Source: Candidatus Kryptoniota bacterium (GTDB lineage Bacteria; Bacteroidota; Ignavibacteria; Kryptoniales; JAKASW01). Taken from it: a stretch of 36,148 nt of DNA. A program made the translations under genes and the position numbers. The DNA lies in NCBI GenBank assembly GCA_036567965.1, contig DATCTN010000028.1:1-36148 (forward strand), in the 5' to 3' direction. The first letter of the stretch is position 1; each line of letters begins with the position of its first letter. Shown piece after piece: positions 7,144 through 15,930 of this stretch. The notes below the pieces were generated by a model that was not told the DNA's origin, ran no database searches, and saw only the letters and a list, made by a program, of their open reading frames with translations.

Positions 7144-8453
7144 GACAGGTCCTTCAGCTTTTCAAGAATTCGTACAGGATATTTTTCAACGACAGAATAT
7201 CGGTGTTACTGACCTTCATCGTCCCCGTGGTCTTGGTGTATATATTTGGATCGATCTTCGGCGGGTCAAATGCCGGACCGCAGGGAATTCCGCTTGCGTT
7301 CCTCAACCAGAGCAAGTCGGAGGTCGGCACGCGCATAGAATCAGCGCTCGATACGATGAAGTCTTTCCGGGTGATCAAGTCATTCAAAGACGATTCCGGA
7401 ATTGTGCGGACGTTCGACACGACTTCGATAAAAGAATATGTTATGAACGGGAATGCTACCGCCGCTCTGGTGCTTCCGATAGACGCTTATTCCGATACTT
7501 CTATGGCTCTGAAAATAAAGTTCTATTACGATCCGAAGAATGAGATCGAGATCCAGACAGTACAGGGATTAATCAAGCAGGTGGTATTCAGCCAGTTTCC
7601 GTCGATTATCGCGCAGAGCGGACTCAAGCAGGCGGAACGAGCGCTCGGGACAAAGAACGGACGCGAGTTCAACAGGGGCATGGCGTCGGTCGTGAGCAAG
7701 TATTTCAAAGTCGATACAAGCGTTTTCCTGCATCCGTCAAGATGGAAGTTCTCGGGAAAGGGCGGCGATTCTTCCAACAACACCGGAAATTTTTTCAACG
7801 AGATTGTGAAAATGGATGAAGAGCAGGTCGTCGGCAAACAACTCGCAAATCCCTGGGCAACGAGGAGTGTTGGGGGATGGGCAATTACATTTCTGCTCTT
7901 CAGCCTGACAGCGGCATCTTCTTCTCTCTTCGATGAGAAGAAATCCGGGGTGATGCTCCGGCTCCTCACATCTCCAGTTTCCAGGGTTCACATCCTCTGG
8001 AGCAAGTATCTTTTCAATATGTCGCTCGGTATCCTCCAGTTGTCCGTCCTCTTCTTCTTCGGCTGGGTAATCTTCAGGATAGACATCTTCTCAAACTTCA
8101 TTAATCTTTTCCTGATAATCATCGCGGCATCGCTTGCGTGTACATCGTTCGGGATGCTTCTCGCAGCATTCTCGAAGACGCGCCAGCAGGCGAACGGGCT
8201 CGGAACTCTTCTTATTCTTAGCATGAGTGCGATCGGCGGAGCCTGGTTCCCGGTCTCCTTCATGCCGTCCGGCATCCAGTTCTTCAGCAGGCTCACACCC
8301 GTATATTGGGCGATGGATGGTTTTCTCCAGGTTCTGTGGAGAGGCGTGGGCCTCTCCGGCATCGTCGAGCACATCGTGATCCTTGTCGGCATCGGCGCGG
8401 TAGCCAGCGTTGTCAGCTTGTGGCAGTTTAAAAGAGGAGATATCTTCTCCTGA
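7140..8453 (+). CDS. ABC-2 type transporter permease
   Basis: Membrane subunit paired with the upstream ATPase, 437 residues. It has an N-terminal membrane helix (LLTFIVPVVLVYIFGSIFGG), a long extracytoplasmic domain (about residues 45-230), and then five hydrophobic segments ending near the C-terminus, the usual topology of the YhgE/DrrB-like ABC-2 family. The start is TTG 7140, preceded by GGGAGGAGG about six bases away and overlapping the ATPase stop (TTGA). The segment WAITFLLFSLTAASSSLFDE with KKSGVMLRLLTSPVSR is family-typical. Substrates of such pairs include drugs, lipids and polysaccharides; nothing here decides which. Confidence 0.92.
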   Translation: MRQVLQLFKNSYRIFFNDRISVLLTFIVPVVLVYIFGSIFGGSNAGPQGIPLAFLNQSKSEVGTRIESALDTMKSFRVIKSFKDDSGIVRTFDTTSIKEYVMNGNATAALVLPIDAYSDTSMALKIKFYYDPKNEIEIQTVQGLIKQVVFSQFPSIIAQSGLKQAERALGTKNGREFNRGMASVVSKYFKVDTSVFLHPSRWKFSGKGGDSSNNTGNFFNEIVKMDEEQVVGKQLANPWATRSVGGWAITFLLFSLTAASSSLFDEKKSGVMLRLLTSPVSRVHILWSKYLFNMSLGILQLSVLFFFGWVIFRIDIFSNFINLFLIIIAASLACTSFGMLLAAFSKTRQQANGLGTLLILSMSAIGGAWFPVSFMPSGIQFFSRLTPVYWAMDGFLQVLWRGVGLSGIVEHIVILVGIGAVASVVSLWQFKRGDIFS

Positions 8454-8464
8454 TCCTAATCTTG

Positions 8465-8486
8465 CCTGCGGATTGACATGCGCAGG
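8465..8486 (+). terminator. Possible hairpin after the ABC permease
   Basis: CCTGCG (8465-8470) and CGCAGG (8481-8486) make a 6-bp stem with a 10-base loop, 12 bases past the permease stop. Flanking TTG and TCAA could extend it with one bulge. No T-run follows, so termination would be weak or Rho-dependent. Confidence 0.35.
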
Positions 8487-8535
8487 TCAATGAACTAATT
8501 TAATCCCGACGAACTCTCACACCGTCTTGAGGTCT

Positions 8536-8557
8536 GATTCCGTCTCGAAGCGGAATC
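8536..8557 (+). terminator. Hairpin just upstream of the PhzF-like gene
   Basis: GATTCCG (8536-8542) and CGGAATC (8551-8557) form a perfect 7-bp stem around an 8-base loop, followed by ATATCCTTTTTAT. It ends only about 13 bases before the SD of the next gene. It could be a terminator for the ABC operon or a 5' leader stem of the PhzF-like mRNA. Confidence 0.4.
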
Positions 8558-8579
8558 ATATCCTTTTTATCAGGAGTAA

Positions 8580-9374
8580 ATGGACAATTCAATTATGAAA
8601 ATTCCAATGTTTCAAATCGATGCTTTCACAAACAAAAGATTTCACGGGAATCCCGCGGCCGTTTGCGTTTTGGAAGAGTGGCTTTCGGACGAAATCATGC
8701 AGAATATCGCGGCTGAAAACAATCTGGCGGAAACTGCCTTTGTCGTTGCCAGGAACAACGTATTTGATCTTCGGTGGTTCACCCCGGCAATTGAGATCGA
8801 CCTTTGCGGCCATGCGACACTTGCTACCGCCTATGCTTACAAAGAGCACCTGGCTTATTCGCCGGATGAAATATCGTTCAGGACAAAAAGCGGTCTCCTG
8901 AAAGTCCTGTTCGCAGGCGATATGATGTCTATGATTTTTCCGCGGAGACCGGGCGAGATTTGTCCTGCTCCTGACAATCTTAAGGAAGCGCTCGGCGCCC
9001 AGCCGCGTGAGGTTCTTAAGGCACGGGATCTGATGGTTGTCCTTACTAATGAAGACGAAGTGCGTCACCTCAAACCGAATATTGACAAGATCAAATCTTA
9101 CGATTGCATTGGAGTGATCGTTACAGCCAAAGGAAATGAAGTTGATTTTGTCTCAAGGTTCTTCGCCCCTAAAGTAGGAATTGCAGAGGACCCGGTGACC
9201 GGTTCTTCACACTCCACTCTGATTCCGTATTGGTCGCAAAAGCTCCGCAAGTCCAAAATGACTGCCCGCCAGTTGTCTGCAAGAGGCGGTGAACTATTCT
9301 GCGAAGATCTTGAAGATAAAGTGAAAATTTCGGGAAGAGCGGTGACTTACTTCGTAGGCGAAATCGAAGTATGA
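8580..9374 (+). CDS. PhzF family isomerase-like protein
   Basis: Protein of 264 residues of the PhzF/YddE superfamily, diaminopimelate-epimerase-fold proteins that include the phenazine isomerase PhzF. The N-terminal signature FQIDAFTNKRFHGNPAAVC and the putative catalytic Glu51 in NNLAETAFV are present. The second half contains EDPVTGSSHSTL, the family's other conserved loop. No other phenazine genes are nearby, so phenazine synthesis is not implied; most homologues have unknown substrates. ATG 8580 follows CAGGAG with a short three-base gap; ATG 8595 is an alternative, with the SD less well placed. Confidence 0.93.
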   Translation: MDNSIMKIPMFQIDAFTNKRFHGNPAAVCVLEEWLSDEIMQNIAAENNLAETAFVVARNNVFDLRWFTPAIEIDLCGHATLATAYAYKEHLAYSPDEISFRTKSGLLKVLFAGDMMSMIFPRRPGEICPAPDNLKEALGAQPREVLKARDLMVVLTNEDEVRHLKPNIDKIKSYDCIGVIVTAKGNEVDFVSRFFAPKVGIAEDPVTGSSHSTLIPYWSQKLRKSKMTARQLSARGGELFCEDLEDKVKISGRAVTYFVGEIEV

Positions 9375-9516
9375 ACGGACCTACCGATGGGATTCGAATT
9401 GTCGGGCAATAAGTATTAAGCACGACACTGTGACTCTTCTCGCACACTGTCCTGTGCGTATGATGGTTTCATGTGTTCGAGTGATATAGAATAGTGACGT
9501 GGTGGGGAAACAGGTT

Positions 9517-10155
9517 ATGAGGAGAACACATATCAAGAAGCCGGACATCAAAGACCGCCTTGCCGCGCGTGAGTCTTTTGAAAAAGTCAAGGTGGAACCG
9601 GTTTCAAAAAGGAATTGGAACAAATTTGTCGAGCTCTTCGGAAAGAACGGTGCTTGTGGAAATTGCTGGTGCATGTATTACAGGCTTCCGATATCGGATT
9701 TCAAGAAGGGCAAGAAGCGAAGCGGCAACCGGAATGCGATGAAGAAGCTCATCGACAAAAGAATGCCGGTCGGATTGATCGGGCTCGTCAGCGGAAATCC
9801 GGTCGCGTGGATCGCGCTGGCACCGAGAGAAGATTTTCCGAGGCTTGAAAATTCAAGAGTCCACAAAAGGATCGATGGCGAGCCGGTATGGTCGATCCCT
9901 TGTATGTTTATCAGGAAGGAATTCAGACGACGCGGAGTGTCCGTCGCTATCTTGAGAGGAGCGATCGATTACGCTCGCTCGGCTGGAATACGAATGCTCG
10001 AAGCATACCCGACAATTCCGACAAAAGATAAGTATCCCGATTCATTTCTCTGGGTCGGGCTATACAAATCATTCCAGCGGGCCGGATTCAAGATCGTAGA
10101 CCGAACCTCGAAGTCAAGACCGATGGTGCGATTCAATCTTGGAGGAGAATCATGA
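9517..10155 (+). CDS. GNAT family N-acetyltransferase
   Basis: About 212 residues. The acetyl-CoA-binding core is visible as WSIPCMFIRKEFRRRGVSVA, where beta4 is followed by the R-x-x-G-x pyrophosphate loop and an alpha helix, then the C-terminal GLYKSFQRAGFKIV segment typical of GNATs. A Cys-rich N-terminal patch (GACGNCWCMYY) matches a subgroup often annotated as GNAT proteins of unknown substrate. GTG 9499 would add six residues but has no SD; ATG 9517 has a weak GGTGGGG about ten bases away. The choice of start is uncertain. Confidence 0.8.
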   Translation: MRRTHIKKPDIKDRLAARESFEKVKVEPVSKRNWNKFVELFGKNGACGNCWCMYYRLPISDFKKGKKRSGNRNAMKKLIDKRMPVGLIGLVSGNPVAWIALAPREDFPRLENSRVHKRIDGEPVWSIPCMFIRKEFRRRGVSVAILRGAIDYARSAGIRMLEAYPTIPTKDKYPDSFLWVGLYKSFQRAGFKIVDRTSKSRPMVRFNLGGES

Positions 10156-10248
10156 AGGGTTCTAGACTCGCCCGATGCCAGAGCCGAATGAGTAACGCGC
10201 AACACCGATATAAGAATTCCGTAGTCGATATTAAAAAGCGAGCTTGAG

Positions 10249-10449
10249 ATGCTTTACCTGATAGCGTTTCTTCTTCCGCCGTTGGCTGTGCTGCTGAGCG
10301 GCAAACCGATTCAAGCGCTCTTCAATATAGTTTTGTGCGTGTTTCTTTGGATTCCAGGTGTGATACACGCGCTCCTCGTCGTCCACGACCATTATGCTGA
10401 CAAACGCGCTCGGCGTGTGATTAAAGCTATCAACGCTACTAGGGTGTGA
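10249..10449 (+). CDS. YqaE/Pmp3 family small membrane protein
   Basis: A 66-residue proteolipid-like protein with two membrane helices. The first (LIAFLLPPLAVLLSGKP) is followed by a short basic/polar turn, and the second carries FNIVLCVFLWIPGVIHALLV, which matches the conserved 'WIPGxIHA' signature of the UPF0057 (Pmp3/YqaE) family. Members are membrane-potential or stress-associated. A charged C-terminal tail (DKRARRVIKAIN) follows. The SD is weak (GAG near ATG). It stands alone, upstream of the TetR control region. Confidence 0.88.
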   Translation: MLYLIAFLLPPLAVLLSGKPIQALFNIVLCVFLWIPGVIHALLVVHDHYADKRARRVIKAINATRV

Positions 10450-10603
10450 GGGCTGCACTTCTCCAATCTTCCAAAATAAACTTACTCGAGTTTCGTCTTG
10501 AGACTTGTTGGGCCTGATGGAAGCACAATTTACAGGCGCCTGAAATTGTTAATGGTTCCTTAACATGATGACTCTTGAATTGTCAGAGAAGGGTCGTTAA
10601 ATT

Positions 10604-10631
10604 GGAAACGTTCTAGACGTATATCGTTTCC
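10604..10631. promoter_or_regulatory. Operator-like dyad, copy 1 (GGAAACG-N14-CGTTTCC)
   Basis: GGAAACG (10604-10610) and CGTTTCC (10625-10631) are a perfect inverted repeat separated by 14 bases. A second copy with the same arm spacing lies 71 bp downstream at 10675-10702. The inner 14 bases of both contain ACGT at the same offset. The position upstream of a TetR regulator and an RND operon suggests autoregulation by the TetR protein; that is inference. Confidence 0.65.
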
Positions 10632-10642
10632 ATCGTAGGAAT

Positions 10643-10664
10643 CGCAGTTTATCTGCGTTTTTTT
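10643..10664 (+). terminator. Terminator-like hairpin between the two operator copies
   Basis: CGCAG (10643-10647) and CTGCG (10653-10657) form a 5-bp stem with a TTTAT loop, followed directly by seven T. It resembles a small intrinsic terminator and sits between the two operator-like dyads, upstream of the TetR start. It may end an upstream or leader transcript or attenuate the TetR mRNA. Confidence 0.5.
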
Positions 10665-10674
10665 AGGTTATCGC

Positions 10675-10702
10675 GGAAACGATGTAAACGTCATTCGTTT
10701 CA
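10675..10702. promoter_or_regulatory. Operator-like dyad, copy 2 (GGAAACG-N14-CGTTTCA)
   Basis: GGAAACG (10675-10681) and CGTTTCA (10696-10702) repeat the architecture of copy 1, with one mismatch at the last base. It ends about 21 bp before the TetR start codon and nearly abuts its SD (GGAGAAAGG), so bound protein would overlap the promoter or transcription start region. Confidence 0.65.
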
Positions 10703-10723
10703 CATGTGGAGAAAGGCCCTAGA

Positions 10724-11374
10724 ATGTCGTCAGACGAGAAGGAAAAAAGGGAGAGAATTCTGGCCGGAGCGGAGGGGATGTTCCTCGAACACGGTTATGC
10801 CAAAGTCACGATGGAGGAAATAGCCTCCAGTCTCGGGATCAGCAAGAAAACCCTCTACAAATTTTTTCCCAACAAGGAGAAGCTGGTTCGAGATCTGATC
10901 TCCGATCGTCAGTGCGAGTTCATGAATCACATCGATGGCATATGGCGACGAGATGATCTCGATTTTATCGGCAAGTTCAGGATAACCCTCGATTACTTTG
11001 GCGAACGGTCTTCTCGAGTCAACCGGTTTCATGATCTGCAGAAACTAGTCCCTGATGTTTGGAAGGATATACACTCTTTCAAGAAAGAAAAGGGCCTTGA
11101 GAAGATCAAACAAGTTCTTAACGACGGTTTCGAAACGGGAATCTTGAGGAAAGACATTAACCGCGACGTTATCGTCTTACTCTACACGAATGCAGTCGAG
11201 TCGATTATCACGCCGGATGTTCTCGCTGAACTACCTTTCAGCGGTCCGCAAGTGTTCGAAGCGATTTCAAAGATCATATTCGAGGGAATCCTGACGGAAG
11301 ACGGCAGAAAGCGGTACTGCTCATATTCGTTGCCGCAGGATAAGAAGATTGATAAAAGTGTCTTGCAAGACTGA
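10724..11374 (+). CDS. TetR/AcrR family transcriptional regulator
   Basis: About 216 residues. The N-terminal helix-turn-helix is clear: RERILAGAEGMFLEHGYAKV, then TMEEIASSLGISKKTLYKFF (about residues 29-48), the standard TetR pattern. The C-terminal ligand-binding/dimerisation domain is helical and variable, as usual. A GTG at 10706 is in frame, but GGAGAAAGG lies seven bases before ATG 10724, so 10724 is the likely start. The gene stands 212 bp upstream of an RND adaptor/pump pair, the usual arrangement for local repressors of efflux operons. Two dyad operators precede it, suggesting autorepression. Confidence 0.92.
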   Translation: MSSDEKEKRERILAGAEGMFLEHGYAKVTMEEIASSLGISKKTLYKFFPNKEKLVRDLISDRQCEFMNHIDGIWRRDDLDFIGKFRITLDYFGERSSRVNRFHDLQKLVPDVWKDIHSFKKEKGLEKIKQVLNDGFETGILRKDINRDVIVLLYTNAVESIITPDVLAELPFSGPQVFEAISKIIFEGILTEDGRKRYCSYSLPQDKKIDKSVLQD

Positions 11375-11586
11375 CGACTTGAAAGCTCAAGTCAGAACAC
11401 GCAGGATTGTTGGGCATCATGCAGAATGCGCGGATGACGAGTCCGTTTCTGAGAATGAAAGCAAAAGCGTTCCATCCGGACAAAATGAGTACAGTGATTT
11501 TCTCTATTCCATGTTTGCACTGAGTTATTCGATATTCTCGGGAACAAATACAGACTTAAATAAGGAACGAAAGACCAGGGTGAGTA

Positions 11587-12636
11587 ATGAAAAAAATTAG
11601 GATCTATTCGGTTGCAATCGTCGTGGTGGCGCTCATTATTGCCATACTGATGAGGAACCGATCTCAAATAAAAGCTGAAACGAAGAGACAAACCGTTGAT
11701 TCGTATCCCGTCAGTGTAGCTACCGTTGTGCAACGAGGACTTTCAGACAATATCGATCTCGTCGGGACAATAGACGCCAATAACGACGTGGCTATTGTAT
11801 CAGAGGCGCAGGGGAAGGTGACGAAAGTGCTGGCGCAAGTCGGAGATTTCAAGTCGGCCGGCTCGGTTCTGATCCAGATCGACGACGAGCTGGCACTTGC
11901 TGCAATGAACACGGCAAAAGTCAATCTTGATAAGGCAACCAAAGATTACGAACGGTTCCAGGAATTGTATAAAGAGAAAGCCGTGACAGATTCCCAGCTT
12001 GAAGGCGCTAATCTTGCTTACGAGTCGGCGAAGGATCAGTTTGTCATCGCCCGCCGTCAGTATGACGACACGAAAGTATCGACACCCATAGCGGGCATCA
12101 TGACTTCGCGGACTGTTGATGTTGGCAATTATGTCAACAGCAAAACGGTAGTCGCGGACGTCGTCGACATCTCCCGGCTTAAGATCACAGTCAACGTCGA
12201 CGAGCATGATGTGTTCAACTTGAGAACAGGCGAGCCGGCAGAAATTTCGACGGGGGTTTATCCCGGAAGTGAGTTTCATGGGATCATTAAGACTATCAGC
12301 GCTAAAGGAGATGCGTCGCATACATATCCGGTGGAAGTGGACTTTTCGAACAGCTCCGAACATCCCCTCAAGGCAGGAATGTTTGCGCATGTGCTCCTCA
12401 CACCCCATTCAGATGGGACCGCGCTCGTGATACCGAGACAAGCTCTGGTAGGAAGTGTGGAGCAGCCCCAGGTTTTTGCCGTCGAGAATGGAATTGCCAG
12501 ACTTAGAAATGTTGTCATCGGCTCCTCTTATGATAATTACCTGGAAGTGATAGACGGACTTCACAAGGGTGAAACGGTAGTTACTAACGGACAGAACAAT
12601 CTTCAGGACGGGAACAAAGTTACCATCGCCGGGTAA
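11587..12636 (+). CDS. RND efflux periplasmic adaptor (membrane fusion protein)
   Basis: Adaptor of 349 residues that would bridge the inner-membrane RND pump to an outer-membrane channel. An N-terminal hydrophobic anchor (VAIVVVALIIAILM) is followed by the split biotinyl-lipoyl domain (start: VSEAQGKVTKVLAQVGD; return: VSTPIAGIMTSRTVDVGNYV), an intervening alpha-helical hairpin (KATKDYERFQELYKEKAV onwards), a beta-barrel domain (VNVDEHDVFNLRTGEPAEI) and a C-terminal membrane-proximal domain ending in VVTNGQNNLQDGNKV. ATG 11587 is preceded by AGGGTGAG. It is 48 bp upstream of the pump gene, consistent with one operon. Confidence 0.93.
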   Translation: MKKIRIYSVAIVVVALIIAILMRNRSQIKAETKRQTVDSYPVSVATVVQRGLSDNIDLVGTIDANNDVAIVSEAQGKVTKVLAQVGDFKSAGSVLIQIDDELALAAMNTAKVNLDKATKDYERFQELYKEKAVTDSQLEGANLAYESAKDQFVIARRQYDDTKVSTPIAGIMTSRTVDVGNYVNSKTVVADVVDISRLKITVNVDEHDVFNLRTGEPAEISTGVYPGSEFHGIIKTISAKGDASHTYPVEVDFSNSSEHPLKAGMFAHVLLTPHSDGTALVIPRQALVGSVEQPQVFAVENGIARLRNVVIGSSYDNYLEVIDGLHKGETVVTNGQNNLQDGNKVTIAG

Positions 12637-12684
12637 CGGTACTTCACGCGGAATAAGATCTAGATTTGAAAAGGGAAATCCTAA

Positions 12685-15600
12685 ATGACTGTAACAGAGC
12701 TAGCTATAAAAAGACCGACACTTGTCGTGGTGGTATTCGGGGCATTGGCACTCATCGGCTTGTTCAGCCTTTCGAGGCTTAACTATGAACTGCTTCCGAA
12801 GATTACGCCACCAGTTGTAACGATTTCTACAATTTATCCGGGCGCTTCACCGAATGAAGTAGAGAATTCGGTGACCAAACCTATCGAGGATGTTGTCTCA
12901 TCTCTCGATCAAATAGACAACATAACATCTCGATCGAACGAAGGCGTGTCATTCGTGATGATTCAGTTCCTGCAGACTGCGGACGTGAACACTCAGATGC
13001 AAAGCGCGCAGCAGAAGATCGATCAGATCGTCGGCACGCTCCCGGCAGGCGTAAAGACGCCATCGATATCGAAATTCGAGCTTGATGCGATTCCCGTCCT
13101 CAGGATGGGCGTCACAAGCAACATGCCATCGACCGAATTTTACCAGTTCATTTTGGACAGAATCCAGCCGAGACTCGCTGAAGTCCCGGGAGTAGGACAG
13201 ATTACGCTTGTCGGCGGCGACGAAAGAGAAATCCGGGTCAACTTGAACGCAGACAGGCTCAAGTCGTACCATCTTTCGGTACTCCAGGTTTTGAATTCGA
13301 TAAGGAATTCCGACATAGACTTCCCAACTGGAAAACTGGAAAACAGCACCAATCAATTAGTTGTTCGATTGGCCGGAAAGTTCAGTTCTGTTGACGCGAT
13401 CAGGAATCTTATCGTCACCAAATCGCCGGGCGGCGGAGATGTAAAGCTTTCGGATGTCGCAGACGTGGATGACGGTCACAAAGAGTACACGACCATTAAC
13501 CGTATCAACGGAGTGACGTCGGTCGGAATACTGGTTCAGAAGCAAACGGACGCAAACGCGGTGGATGTGAGCCGCCTGGTTCGGACCGAGCTTGCGAGTA
13601 TCGAAAAGGATTACCAAGACAAGAATATTAAGTTCAATATTTCCCAGGACGCTTCTCAATTCACCATAGATGCCGCGAACGGTGTGAAGTTCGATCTAGC
13701 CCTTGCCGTTGTGCTCGTCGCTATCGTCATGCTGCTTTTTCTACACAGCATGAGAAATTCTTTTATAGTAATGCTTGCCATTCCCGCTTCAATACTCTCG
13801 ACATTTGTAGTAATGTACGCGTTCGGCTACACGCTAAATCTGATGACGCTGCTCGGACTCTCGCTCGTTGTGGGAATACTTGTCGACGATTCAATAGTCG
13901 TCATCGAGAACATCCATCATCACCTTGAGAAAGGCGAACCACCTAGAGATGCAGCGATAAAAGGGAGAAACGAAATTGGATTTGCAGCGCTCTCGATCAC
14001 GATGGTTGATGTTGTAATCTATGTGCCGCTTGCTTTGACGGGTGGTCTGATCGGAAACATCATAAGAGAATTCTCCGTTGTGGTGGTCATATCAACTCTT
14101 CTGAGCTTATTTGTCTCGTTCACTGTCACACCTCTCCTCGCATCGCGGATAAGCAAACTCGAAAGGATGACGGACGGGACTTTCATCGGACGCTTCGCGC
14201 TCCAGTTCGAGAAATACTTTCACAAGCTGATCGCGAACTACCTGGGAATATTGAAATGGAGTCTCAGTAACAGGTGGAAAGTAGTGACAATTTCGGCTGT
14301 CCTCTTTGTCGCTTCTCTTTCACTCGCGCCTCTCGGTTTCATTGGGGCGGAATTCATCACACAGTCGGACCGCGGGGAGTTCGCCGTCACGCTCGAAACG
14401 CCTTCCAATTACTCGCTCGAGAACACAAACTTCGTAACTCAAAAGGTTGAACAGTACATCAGCAGTCTGCCTGAAGTGAAGAGCGATTTCGTCGAGGTCG
14501 GCGCTTCAAATGAGGGCCTCATCGGCCAGACGTCGAACAACAGTTCCGAGCTGGACGTTGAACTGGTGCCGAAGGAAGAGCGCTCCAAATCAACAGACGA
14601 AGTCGGTCAGGAGATAAAAGATTTCGGTATGATGATGCCGGGGGTGAAGGTTCGGGTTAATCCGATCGGCCTCTTCGGAACGGCAAATCAAACTCCGATT
14701 CAGCTGATTGTAAACGGTCCCGACAGAAACGACGTGCTTAAGTCCGCCGATATCGTGGAGAGGGTCGTGAGGACGATACCTGGAACTGCCGACGTCCGGC
14801 TTTCGACCGAAGCGGCAAATCCGGAAATGAAGGTGGACATCGACAGGCAGAAACTTGCAGACTTCGGGTTGTCGATCGCCGATGTGGGTGCCGCGCTGCA
14901 GGTTGCAATGCAGGGCAATGACGACACGAAGTACAGGGAAGGAAACGACGACTACGACATACTCGTGTCGCTCGACAAATTCGATAAATCGAAAATCTCA
15001 GATTTGAAACAGATGACTTTCGTGAACGACAAAGGTCAATCCGTCGAGCTGCAGGAGTTTGCCAATGTGTACCAGGAAACCGGACCGACGGCACTCCAGA
15101 GGTTCAACAGGATAAACGCGGTAACAGTCTACTCGCAAGTCATCGGTCGTCCAACCGGAAGCGTCGGGGAAGACATTAAGAACGCGATGGCGAAGGAAAA
15201 ACTTCCTCCGGGCGTCGGAGTCGTTTATTGGGGAGATTTGAAAAATCAGGCCGACGCGTTCGGCAGCCTCGGACTTGCTCTTATCGCCGCAATAATTTTC
15301 GTGTACCTTGTTATGGTTGCGCTTTATGACTCCTACATCGATCCGTTCATCATTCTTTTTTCAATTCCTGTTGCGATGGTCGGCGCATTTCTCGCTCTAG
15401 CCCTAACGATGAAATCGCTAAACATATTCACGATACTTGGAATAATCATGCTTGTCGGGCTGGTCGGCAAGAACGCGATCCTGCTCGTCGATAGGACCAA
15501 CCAGAAGAAAAGGGAGGACGGACTCACGACTTTTGAAGCTTTGCTCGAGGCGGGAGAAAGCAGGATCAGGCCCATCTTAATGACAACGACTGCGATGGTC

Positions 15601-15825
15601 ATCGGTATGCTGCCTCTTGCGCTCTCGACAGATTCCGGATCCGAATGGAAATCAGGTCTCGCGTGGGGAATCATAGGCGGATTGATCAGCTCCATGTTCC
15701 TGACGCTCATCCTAGTTCCAGTTGTTTACGTGCTGGTCGAGAAGGTTCAATTGAGAGTGAGAGGTATTATTCGCAAGAGAGCAAAGGAACCTTTACAGGA
15801 GCTTCATCCCGATCTGGTGAAGTAG
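12685..15825 (+). CDS. RND family efflux pump, HAE1/AcrB-like permease
   Basis: Proton-driven inner-membrane transporter of 1046 residues, the normal length for the family. The N-terminus (ELAIKRPTLVVVVFGALALI) is the first membrane helix. The TM4 proton-relay aspartates are Asp401 and Asp402 in VVGILVDDSIVVIEN. TM10-TM12 follow in the second half, including FTILGIIMLVGLVGKNAILL with the relay Lys. Two large periplasmic loops (about 40-330 and 560-860) form the porter and docking domains. The pump belongs to the drug-type branch rather than the heavy-metal branch, judged by the DD pair. No TolC-like outer-membrane factor follows; the next gene encodes a VOC protein. Substrate unknown. Confidence 0.95.
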   Translation: MTVTELAIKRPTLVVVVFGALALIGLFSLSRLNYELLPKITPPVVTISTIYPGASPNEVENSVTKPIEDVVSSLDQIDNITSRSNEGVSFVMIQFLQTADVNTQMQSAQQKIDQIVGTLPAGVKTPSISKFELDAIPVLRMGVTSNMPSTEFYQFILDRIQPRLAEVPGVGQITLVGGDEREIRVNLNADRLKSYHLSVLQVLNSIRNSDIDFPTGKLENSTNQLVVRLAGKFSSVDAIRNLIVTKSPGGGDVKLSDVADVDDGHKEYTTINRINGVTSVGILVQKQTDANAVDVSRLVRTELASIEKDYQDKNIKFNISQDASQFTIDAANGVKFDLALAVVLVAIVMLLFLHSMRNSFIVMLAIPASILSTFVVMYAFGYTLNLMTLLGLSLVVGILVDDSIVVIENIHHHLEKGEPPRDAAIKGRNEIGFAALSITMVDVVIYVPLALTGGLIGNIIREFSVVVVISTLLSLFVSFTVTPLLASRISKLERMTDGTFIGRFALQFEKYFHKLIANYLGILKWSLSNRWKVVTISAVLFVASLSLAPLGFIGAEFITQSDRGEFAVTLETPSNYSLENTNFVTQKVEQYISSLPEVKSDFVEVGASNEGLIGQTSNNSSELDVELVPKEERSKSTDEVGQEIKDFGMMMPGVKVRVNPIGLFGTANQTPIQLIVNGPDRNDVLKSADIVERVVRTIPGTADVRLSTEAANPEMKVDIDRQKLADFGLSIADVGAALQVAMQGNDDTKYREGNDDYDILVSLDKFDKSKISDLKQMTFVNDKGQSVELQEFANVYQETGPTALQRFNRINAVTVYSQVIGRPTGSVGEDIKNAMAKEKLPPGVGVVYWGDLKNQADAFGSLGLALIAAIIFVYLVMVALYDSYIDPFIILFSIPVAMVGAFLALALTMKSLNIFTILGIIMLVGLVGKNAILLVDRTNQKKREDGLTTFEALLEAGESRIRPILMTTTAMVIGMLPLALSTDSGSEWKSGLAWGIIGGLISSMFLTLILVPVVYVLVEKVQLRVRGIIRKRAKEPLQELHPDLVK

Positions 15826-15930
15826 TGGTTAAGTGCGGCGTCATTCCGCCTTTTCCAGGTGCACTCGGCTTGGTGGAACTCATCAGGCCGGGCCCAACGT
15901 TTAAGATGATATAACAAGGAGGGATACAAG

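Noticed and set aside
8580-9374. Phenazine biosynthesis locus
   Set aside because: Only a PhzF-like protein is present; no other phz genes. The superfamily is broad and mostly of unknown substrate.
11349-11600. Plus-strand 83-aa frame between the TetR and adaptor genes
   Set aside because: Begins inside the TetR gene, ends inside the adaptor gene, has no SD and a biased, unlikely composition.
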